64,000 bases of DNA from CAYRWR01 sp964428015 (lineage in GTDB: Bacteria; Spirochaetota; Brevinematia; Brevinematales; CAYRWR01), in contig CAYRWR010000012.1 of the NCBI GenBank assembly GCA_964428015.1, forward strand, positions 16,674 through 80,673, written 5' to 3'. The notes under the pieces were generated by a model, which had not been told where the DNA came from, did not search any database, and worked only from the letters and a program-made list of their open reading frames with translations. The stretch's first letter is position 1. Every line of letters begins with the position of its first letter. The position numbers and the translations under genes are program-made. This document shows, in pieces, positions 33,406 through 40,029 of this stretch.

Positions 33406-34719
33406 ATGTGCTATGCTATACCCGGCAGGATAACTCAGCTTGAAGATAAACTGGCTACAATAGAGTACTTTGGTGAAAAAAAACAAGCCTGGCTGGAGCT
33501 GGATGAAGTGGGCATAGGTGACTATGTCTACGCCCAGGGCGGATTTGTGATCAAAAGCCTGCCGGAGCGTGAAGCAGAAGCTATTCTCCATACCTGGAGA
33601 GAAAGTTTCTTTGCTCTCCAGGAGACAGATTTGCGACTGGCACGTATGGATCTGTCTCAGACGGGTCTGCGCCCCGAAGTTATTAGGATACTAGATCGGG
33701 CTATGGAAGACAGGCCGCTTTCCAGGGAAGACCTGCTTACTCTTATGAATTCAGAAGAAGACTCTGAAATTCAATATCTGACCCGTGCTGCTAATTTCCT
33801 CAGAGCTAAACATATGGATAATTCCTGCTGTGTCCACGGGATTGTGGAATTTACCTCACATTGTAAAAGAAACTGTCATTATTGCGGGCTTTCTGTCCAT
33901 AACCGCAATCTGGAGCGTTACCGCATGTCGGATGAACAGTTTCTGGAAACGGTAGCTATTGCTGTGGAAAAATACGGATTTCAGGCCCTGGTTCTGCAGG
34001 GAGGTGAAGACGCAGGTTTTCCACCTGAAAGACTGGCCGGACTAATCCGTGAAATAAAAAAACGACACGCGGTTCTGGTATTTGTGTCTGTGGGTGAAGT
34101 GGGTCTCCCCGGTCTGGATCTCCTGTATGAAGCGGGAGCCAGGGGACTATTACTACGGTTTGAAACATCCGACCCCGTTCTCTATTCTGCACTGCACCCG
34201 GGATACCAATTGGCAGACCGGCTCTCTCATATCCGGCATGCCTGGGAGACAGGCTATCTGATTATTACTGGAAGTCTGATCGGAATACCCGGCCAGAGCC
34301 GGGAGAGTATAGTTGATGACCTGCTGCTGACTAAAGAACTGCATGCTGAGATGTATAGTTTTGGACCCTTTATCCCTCATCCTGACACTCCCATGGGCGG
34401 AATGTCTGCCGGTAACGCAGACCTCATGATCAGGACCATAGCACTGGCCCGTCTGGTCGACCCCCAAAACGCCAAGATTCTGGTCACTACAGCCTTTGAG
34501 ACCCTGGCACCCAGTGCCCGGCAGACCGGTCTGATGGCAGGGGCTAATAGTGTGATGCTCAATGTCACACCGGAACAGATGAGGGGTGCTTATAGCATCT
34601 ATCCCGGACGTGCCCATCAGGATGAATCTATTCAGGATCAGATACTGACCACCATAGGTATGCTCAGGGATCTGGGCAGAGCTCCCACAGACCTGGGTGT
34701 ACACCTGGGAATCCGATAA
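33406..34719 (+). CDS. HypC fused to a HydE-like radical-SAM enzyme
   Basis: 437 residues. Residues 1-75 are a HypC/HupF domain beginning MCYAIPGRI, with the essential Cys2 that carries the Fe(CN)2CO group in [NiFe] maturation. Residues 90-437 match HydE, the [FeFe]-hydrogenase maturase: FTSHCKRNCHYCGLSVHNRN (C153, C157, C160 for the SAM [4Fe-4S] cluster), LERYRM, LVLQGGEDAG, LLLRFETSDPVLY, GSLIGIPGQS, SFGPFIPHPDTP and MLNVTP. The optional second-cluster Cys set of some HydE proteins is absent. There is no stop between the domains. It ends the hydrogenase operon, so it probably acts on HydA's iron site; the exact reaction is unknown. Confidence 0.88.
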   Translation: MCYAIPGRITQLEDKLATIEYFGEKKQAWLELDEVGIGDYVYAQGGFVIKSLPEREAEAILHTWRESFFALQETDLRLARMDLSQTGLRPEVIRILDRAMEDRPLSREDLLTLMNSEEDSEIQYLTRAANFLRAKHMDNSCCVHGIVEFTSHCKRNCHYCGLSVHNRNLERYRMSDEQFLETVAIAVEKYGFQALVLQGGEDAGFPPERLAGLIREIKKRHAVLVFVSVGEVGLPGLDLLYEAGARGLLLRFETSDPVLYSALHPGYQLADRLSHIRHAWETGYLIITGSLIGIPGQSRESIVDDLLLTKELHAEMYSFGPFIPHPDTPMGGMSAGNADLMIRTIALARLVDPQNAKILVTTAFETLAPSARQTGLMAGANSVMLNVTPEQMRGAYSIYPGRAHQDESIQDQILTTIGMLRDLGRAPTDLGVHLGIR

Positions 34720-34814
34720 AATCAACAGGAAAATTACACCCTTTCTTTTGCTTTTTCCCGTTTTCAAGGGTAGAATAACATTAATAGACTTTTAAACTTT
34801 TTCAGGAGGCTGAG

Positions 34815-35429
34815 ATGAAAAGGATGCTATTGTATTTAATGTTTTTTTCGGTACTATCTATACCGTTTTCCTATTCCTACGCGAAGGACACCAAAATGAC
34901 AGTATCAGTAAAACAGATCCCGGCCAGTGTCGAGGAATTTTTGGCATTACGAGACACTCTGGCTACAACCCCTGAAGGTGGAGCAGCTGTGATGCTGGTG
35001 GCTCTCATGGAATTCATGCAGAATAAGACCCTGGGGATGCAGTGTATCACCATTGCTCTGGATCAGAACAGCCTTTCTTCTGGAAATACCTATAAAGGAT
35101 TTACACCCGGGAATGGGATTATGTATCATCTCAACCGGTTTTCCATTCCGGAACGTAAACATATTCCCTGGGCGTATGTAGTGGGAGCGACGTCAGAAAA
35201 CAATTATGAAGTCCCTCTGCCTTATTCATTTGAAATGAGCCGCAATAAATCCAGTGAAATCAGTGAAGATATGATCAAAGTGTTTGTTTCCTGCTATGGT
35301 ACATCCTATCCCCGGCCGGTTACTTTGAAGAAAAATAACCGGGGCATATGGAAAGCTTACGAGCTTTCTTCTCTTTTCCTGGATGTAGTAGGCCCGGCAA
35401 AATTGATAAATAAAGATGATGATTTATAG
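34815..35429 (+). CDS. exported protein resembling DUF6935
   Basis: 204 residues with signal peptide MKRMLLYLMFFSVLSIPFSY (cleavage near SYAKD). The mature part has SVEEFLALRDTLATTPEGGA and AAVMLVALMEFMQN, followed by FTPGNGIMYHLNRF and VFVSCYGTSYPRPVTL, which I associate with DUF6935 proteins of spirochaetes; the assignment is from memory and moderate. The catalytic role, if any, is unknown. AGGAGG precedes the ATG. It ends 13 bp before the convergent gene at 35442. Confidence 0.6.
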   Translation: MKRMLLYLMFFSVLSIPFSYSYAKDTKMTVSVKQIPASVEEFLALRDTLATTPEGGAAVMLVALMEFMQNKTLGMQCITIALDQNSLSSGNTYKGFTPGNGIMYHLNRFSIPERKHIPWAYVVGATSENNYEVPLPYSFEMSRNKSSEISEDMIKVFVSCYGTSYPRPVTLKKNNRGIWKAYELSSLFLDVVGPAKLINKDDDL

Positions 35430-35441
35430 AAAAGGGGTGAA

Positions 35442-36194
35442 TTAGCCGTTACTGAACCAGGTAATTACCCAACGGCCATTGATCAGACTGAAATCTATGC
35501 TGTAATCATCCAGAAACTGGAAGGTATCCCGGGCCCAAATATATCCCATTTGTCCATTGGGGGCCTGTACTAAAGTCCAGGGATAAAACCAATAATTGTC
35601 AGGTGAAGATAATGCGGTTGTATTACTGATATAGAGAAGAATCTGGTAGGAAACCTGGTCTATAATGGGTGCGCTAAATTCAGGATATTCCCGCACAGGT
35701 ACATCAGTCCTGGTCACGGATATAAAATTCAACTCCAGTGGTTCCCAGAACTGTCCTTCCTCATAGCTATAATATACTCTAAGCATATCAGAAGGAAACT
35801 TATAACAAAATACCGGGCAATAAAAATGTGTCCGGTCTGGTTTCCCCTCCATGTCCAGTCCAAAGCACCCCCCCGACAACAGGGCTTTATGGAACAGGGG
35901 CCAAAGACGTGAATCAGGATCCTCTGGTTTCCAGTATTCCATAAAATCGGCCAGGGGCTGTACCACAGTGTCATCCAGATAGGGGAGCAGGGCCTGCCAG
36001 TCCCGTGTCTCGACAGCCTGTTTTATTGCTGATAAAGTCACAGCTAATGCAGGATCTACTCTGGATTCATCCGGACCATACAAGGTAAGAGTCCGATAGG
36101 GCTGATGCCAGGCTAACTGCGATTGGCCCCACAGGACATTCAGGCTAAAGAGGAAAACGGGAATAATAAAAAGCTGAAGAATTATTTTTTTAAT
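35442..36194 (-). CDS. exported protein with SH3-like C-terminal domain, probable AUU start
   Basis: 250 residues from ATT at 36194. An in-frame TAG at 36206-36204 closes the frame just upstream, and the only standard start codon in the N-terminal region is a TTG at 36083 with no ribosome site and no signal. From ATT, the sequence MKKIILQLFIIPVFLFSLNV is a clear signal peptide, and GGAG (36204-36201) is 6 nt upstream. The C-terminal half (VTRTDVPVREYPEFSAPIID, then GQMGYIWARDTF) follows the SH3b pattern of periplasmic proteins. The domain before it is not recognised. Confidence 0.7.
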   Translation of the reverse strand: MKKIILQLFIIPVFLFSLNVLWGQSQLAWHQPYRTLTLYGPDESRVDPALAVTLSAIKQAVETRDWQALLPYLDDTVVQPLADFMEYWKPEDPDSRLWPLFHKALLSGGCFGLDMEGKPDRTHFYCPVFCYKFPSDMLRVYYSYEEGQFWEPLELNFISVTRTDVPVREYPEFSAPIIDQVSYQILLYISNTTALSSPDNYWFYPWTLVQAPNGQMGYIWARDTFQFLDDYSIDFSLINGRWVITWFSNG

Positions 36195-36367
36195 AAGAGT
36201 CTCCTATCAGGTTTAAATTAATATATCATTTTTCAGAATGAATCTCAATACTTTGATGCTAAAATAACGCATCTTTTTTCACTTCATGAACCTTATAAGT
36301 TTGGTATTTAAAATTATTTAAACCTGTGATATAGTATTGTTGAGAATAATGTTTTGGGGAGCCTGGC

Positions 36368-37123
36368 ATGAAATACAGCCTTATCCTTTGGATTCTGTTT
36401 TTGAGCAGCAATTTATTTGCTGCTGAACGATTTATCTCCCCCCTTCCTCTTCGACTGGGAGAAAAGCTGGTGTTTAGTGTGAAAGTACTGGGAGCATATA
36501 TCGGTGATCAGACTCTTACTGTGGATAAAATCGTAGACTATAATGGGAAAAAAGTGGTGGAAGGGTGGGGCACTTCTGTGTCCAAACGAAAAGTATATTA
36601 TCTCAATGATAAGGAAATGACTTATTTTGACCCGGTGACTCTGGACCCGTTGTACAATGAAAGATGGGTGCACCAGGGAGACTGGGTGGACCGTATGTGG
36701 TTTAATTTTTTCCCGGATCTGCAACAGGTAATATATATACATAATAAGGGTGGTAATAAGAAAAACACAATTCAATACCAGGGCCGGATGAACAGTTTTT
36801 ACACTATGATTGCCTATTTGCGCAGTCTGGATTATGAATGGTACTTGACTAAAAAAAAGCCTATTGAGTTTAATTATTTGTTTGGTATTTATCTGAAACA
36901 CGCGGTTTTTAAGTGTACAGCTACCACCATCAGGTATAAAGGAAATAACGTCCCGGCAGTTCTGGTAAAAGAAATTAATGGTATGGGATACCAGTTCATC
37001 ATCCTGCTGAATGAGGACAGGCTCCCCTTTAAACTGGTGATCCCGGGGGACAGTCTTAGTTTTGTGATTTATCTCAAAGATTTTACACGGGGGTCTGCCC
37101 TCATTTCAGAAGGTCTCAATTAA
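36368..37123 (+). CDS. exported DUF3108-like protein
   Basis: 251 residues with signal peptide MKYSLILWILFLSSNLFAAE. The layout LRLGEKLVFSVKVLGAYIGD, TLTVDKIVDYNGKKVVEGWG and LDPLYNERWVHQGDW is that of DUF3108 periplasmic proteins, which fold as a beta-barrel and are thought to bind envelope components. GGGG lies before the ATG. Its stop overlaps the convergent thiE stop within the palindrome TTAA. Confidence 0.7.
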   Translation: MKYSLILWILFLSSNLFAAERFISPLPLRLGEKLVFSVKVLGAYIGDQTLTVDKIVDYNGKKVVEGWGTSVSKRKVYYLNDKEMTYFDPVTLDPLYNERWVHQGDWVDRMWFNFFPDLQQVIYIHNKGGNKKNTIQYQGRMNSFYTMIAYLRSLDYEWYLTKKKPIEFNYLFGIYLKHAVFKCTATTIRYKGNNVPAVLVKEINGMGYQFIILLNEDRLPFKLVIPGDSLSFVIYLKDFTRGSALISEGLN

Positions 37124-37764
37124 GACAGGTTTTCCTCAATTATACGGTTCAGCAACCTGACTTCATTGGCAATATCCGGAGATTGTGTAATTGCGGTGAC
37201 TAGACATATCGACTGAGCTCCTCGTTTCAAGACCTCAGTCAAATTGTCTTTTTTAATACCTCCAATAGCGACAAAGGAAAGTTGGACATGATTTACGACA
37301 TAATCGAGATACTCCAATCCTACCGGGCCATCGGGATGTATTTTGGTAGTAGTGTGATAAATCGGCCCGACTCCGATGTAATCCGCGCCTAACTTTTGTG
37401 CTGTAAGAGCCTGCTGGGGGGAATGAGTAGATAGACCTATAATTTTGTTGCCTAACAAAGACCTGGCATCATCCAGGGGGATATCGTCCTGTCCCAAATG
37501 GACACCATCAGCATCAATCAGGAGCGCAATATCCACAAAATCATTGATCAAAAATAATACGCCCGCGTCACTGGTCATTTTACGGATTTCGCGGCACTCC
37601 CGGAGTTGTTCGTTTTTAGTAAGTGTGTCTTTATCACGGTATTGTATAACACGGATGCCCCCTTCAATCATAGCACGTGCTACCTCAATATTCGTGCGGC
37701 CTAATGAAAGTTCTCTGCTGAGTATTCCATATATACCGGATGGTAAAACATTTTTTATTTTCAT
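37120..37764 (-). CDS. thiE: ThiE, thiamine-phosphate synthase
   Basis: 214 residues, TIM-barrel. Key motifs: VIQYRDKDTLTKNE, LFLINDFVDIALLIDADGVHLGQDD, GLSTHSPQQALTAQKLGADYIGVGPIYHTTTK and VAIGGIKKDNL. It joins HMP pyrophosphate and thiazole phosphate to make thiamine phosphate. Last gene of the TPP-riboswitch operon, overlapping thiH by 4 bp. thiC and thiD are not in the window. Confidence 0.93.
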   Translation of the reverse strand: MKIKNVLPSGIYGILSRELSLGRTNIEVARAMIEGGIRVIQYRDKDTLTKNEQLRECREIRKMTSDAGVLFLINDFVDIALLIDADGVHLGQDDIPLDDARSLLGNKIIGLSTHSPQQALTAQKLGADYIGVGPIYHTTTKIHPDGPVGLEYLDYVVNHVQLSFVAIGGIKKDNLTEVLKRGAQSICLVTAITQSPDIANEVRLLNRIIEENLS

Positions 37765-38870
37765 AGCATTTCCCAGTCTTTGAATACCGGCTCATAACCC
37801 AGCCTGGCTATAGTTTGGGCTATTTGGTTGATACTTCTTTTATCATTGATCTCAAATTGGGGAGTCTCACAGGAATTTGATAAAGAATAACCTCCTACCG
37901 TGGTGTCCGAACCAGCCGACATCCGGGTTATCCCCAGCGGTAACAGATGATCTCTGAGAGTACTGTTTTCACGGGTTGACAATGTGATACCGGTACGCGG
38001 CAGAAACAAACGGTAAGCGAGAATTAACTGTACCAGACCGGTGTCGTCCAGATGAAATCCAGACTGATATTGACCTTCAGCCGCATTTAAACGGGGCAGT
38101 GATAAGGAGAACTCAGTCTCGGGAAAACGTTGCTGAAGATAATGCGCGTGCAGTCCTGCCAGAAAACCTTCTTTTACCGGTTCAGCCAGACCAAACAACG
38201 CACCAATATTGACCGATCTCATCCCTGCCTGAGCACCACGTTCCGGGCACATCAACCGGAAATCATAATTGGATTTAGGGCCTTTGGTATGGACCCTGGA
38301 ATAGATGTCCTGATCATAGACTTCCTGGTATATGGTAAGACTATCAGCACCTGCCGCTTTCAATCTTTTATACCCTTCCATTTCCAAGGGGTAAATTTCA
38401 ATAGCAATGGAGGAAAAATATTTTTTGAGAATAGATAAGGCCTGTTCTAAATAAGCCAGGGGGGTCTGTTCCGGTGATTCCCCTGTCAATACTAATATAT
38501 GGCGCATACCCTCACCTGACAGTTTTATAGCATTTTTTTCAATTTCTTCCATGTTTAATCGGGAGCGTTTGATAGAATTGTTGATGCTGAATCCGCAGTA
38601 CAGACAATCATTGCTGCAGTAGTTGGATAAATATAGAGGAATATACAACTGGATCACCCGGCCAAAATACTGAATGGTCAAATTCCTGGCTTTTTGAGCC
38701 ATAGCTTCCAGGTGAGATAAGGCAGCGGGTGAAAGCAATGCCAGAAAATCCCAATCGGTGAGCTTATCTTTGGCTAACAGTGGGGGAATATCTCTGGAAT
38801 CGATCCGGGAAAAATAATCCTCAAATGAAAAATCAGACCAACGAATTAGAATATTCCTGAAATTCATCAT
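37761..38870 (-). CDS. thiH: ThiH, radical-SAM tyrosine lyase (2-iminoacetate synthase)
   Basis: 369 residues with the SAM-cluster motif CSNDCLYCGF and family segments LVLTGESPEQTPLAYLEQAL, AGADSLTIYQEVYD, YDFRLMCPERGAQAGMRSVN and SAGSDTTVGGYS. It cleaves tyrosine to dehydroglycine for thiazole formation under anoxic conditions; aerobes use ThiO instead. It overlaps thiSG and thiE by 4 bp each, consistent with translational coupling. Confidence 0.93.
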   Translation of the reverse strand: MMNFRNILIRWSDFSFEDYFSRIDSRDIPPLLAKDKLTDWDFLALLSPAALSHLEAMAQKARNLTIQYFGRVIQLYIPLYLSNYCSNDCLYCGFSINNSIKRSRLNMEEIEKNAIKLSGEGMRHILVLTGESPEQTPLAYLEQALSILKKYFSSIAIEIYPLEMEGYKRLKAAGADSLTIYQEVYDQDIYSRVHTKGPKSNYDFRLMCPERGAQAGMRSVNIGALFGLAEPVKEGFLAGLHAHYLQQRFPETEFSLSLPRLNAAEGQYQSGFHLDDTGLVQLILAYRLFLPRTGITLSTRENSTLRDHLLPLGITRMSAGSDTTVGGYSLSNSCETPQFEINDKRSINQIAQTIARLGYEPVFKDWEML

Positions 38871-39853
38871 GATTCCAACTGTAAAAATCCGGTTAAGGGA
38901 GAACTGGCCTGGGCATAAGAAGAAGCTGATCTCCCCTGTGCCAGCCGGGCTGTACGACCAGCCTGAACAGCCAGGGAGAAGGCCCTTCCCATAGCCACAG
39001 GGTCCTGTGCTGTAGATATGGCGGTGTTAACCAGTACAGCATCCACGCCTAACTCCATTGCTTCCGCGGCTTGAGAAGGTAATCCTATCCCCGCGTCTAC
39101 AATTACTGGAATTGTGGAATTTTCGATTATAATTTCCAGAAAAGACCTTGTTTTTAGACCCTGATTTGAGCCTATGGGAGCACCTAAGGGCATAACCGCA
39201 GCTGCACCTGCCTCTTCAAGTTTCTTGCAGGTAATGGGGTCGGCATGTATATAGGGCAGTACATGAAACCCTTCCCCTGCCAGAACCCGGGTAGCAGCTA
39301 TTGTCGCCTCATTATCCGGGAGCAGGTGTTTCATATCGGTAATGATCTCGATTTTAATAAAACTGCCGCAACCTGCTTCTCTGGCAATCCGGGCTATTCG
39401 GATGGCCTCCTCCGAAGTTCTAGCTCCGGAAGTATTTGGAAGTAATGTTATATGGGATGGTATGAATTCCAGAATATTTTTACTTCCGGATTTGAAATCC
39501 ACCCTTCTCAAAGCGACAGTGATCATTTCTGAACCACTGGCCTCCAGCATGGGAGATATTAATTCAGGGTTGGAAAACTTTCCTGTTCCGGTAAATAGCC
39601 GGTTGTGGAAAAGTGTACCTCCTATATTCAAAGGAGTAGGATCAGTGGGAATACTTCCTCCACCCATAAAGGTAATAATTTCCAGTTCATCCTGCTCCTG
39701 TAAGCTGATTTGTGCCCAATCTTCTCTTTTTTCTATGTGCATGTTTCTTTCGATGACAATAGATCGAGGTTGTAGGCCGATTTCATTGACATAGTCTAAA
39801 AGTGAACAGGCTGTAATAGTAGTCCATGTGCCATTTACCCTAACATTAATCAT
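38867..39853 (-). CDS. thiG: ThiS-ThiG fusion: sulfur carrier plus thiazole synthase
   Basis: 328 residues from ATG 39853, which has GGAG 7 nt upstream; an apparent start at 39880 lies inside the riboswitch terminator. Residues 1-66 are ThiS (MINVRVNGTWTTI to IITFMGGG). Instead of ending at the Gly-Gly that is thiocarboxylated, the chain runs through SIPTDPTPLN into ThiG (LFTGTGKFSNPELI, VTVALRRVD, LLPNTSGARTSEEAIRIARI, PVIVDAGIGLPSQAAEAMEL). Bifunctional ThiSG proteins are known; how the carrier terminus is exposed is not clear. First gene of the operon after the TPP riboswitch. Confidence 0.9.
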   Translation of the reverse strand: MINVRVNGTWTTITACSLLDYVNEIGLQPRSIVIERNMHIEKREDWAQISLQEQDELEIITFMGGGSIPTDPTPLNIGGTLFHNRLFTGTGKFSNPELISPMLEASGSEMITVALRRVDFKSGSKNILEFIPSHITLLPNTSGARTSEEAIRIARIAREAGCGSFIKIEIITDMKHLLPDNEATIAATRVLAGEGFHVLPYIHADPITCKKLEEAGAAAVMPLGAPIGSNQGLKTRSFLEIIIENSTIPVIVDAGIGLPSQAAEAMELGVDAVLVNTAISTAQDPVAMGRAFSLAVQAGRTARLAQGRSASSYAQASSPLTGFLQLES

Positions 39854-39862
39854 AATTACTCC

Positions 39863-39890
39863 AAAAAAAAAACGCCGCAAAAGCGGCGTT
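39863..39890 (-). terminator. riboswitch-controlled terminator before thiSG
   Basis: AACGCCGC / GCGGCGTT stem with loop AAAA (TTTT on the transcript) followed, on the minus strand, by eight T (39870-39863). It lies between the TPP aptamer and the thiSG ribosome site, so ligand binding should cause early termination. Confidence 0.88.
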
Positions 39891-39907
39891 AAACTTTCAT
39901 TTTCACG

Positions 39908-39990
39908 CCGTTTCCCTACGCCGGTATGATCCGGGTCAGGTCCAAAGGGTATGTTCTCAGACGAGCATTTAGGCTCGACACCCCTAACGG
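39908..39990 (-). promoter_or_regulatory. TPP riboswitch (THI element)
   Basis: On the minus strand: P1 CCGTT/AACGG, TTAGGGGTGTCGAGCC, CTGAGAACATACCCTTTG, GACCTGACCCGGATCATACC and GGCGTAGGGAAA. These are the conserved strands of the thiamine pyrophosphate aptamer (CTGAGA, ACCCTTTGAACCTGA, GGATAATACCxGCGTAGGGAA). It controls thiSG-thiH-thiE through the terminator at 39863-39890. Confidence 0.95.
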
Positions 39991-40029
39991 ATAATTAAAG
40001 TTTAAGTTAGTTTTATCTTTTAGTCTAAT

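Noticed and set aside
33406..34719. [FeFe]-hydrogenase maturation locus
   Set aside because: The gene next to it is a [NiFe] large subunit with both CxxC ligand pairs. HydF, radical-SAM HydG and an H-cluster protein are not present; hydG here is the diaphorase subunit.
39854..39880. Earlier start for thiSG at 39880
   Set aside because: It lies in the riboswitch terminator stem and has no ribosome site; ATG 39853 has GGAG at the right distance.
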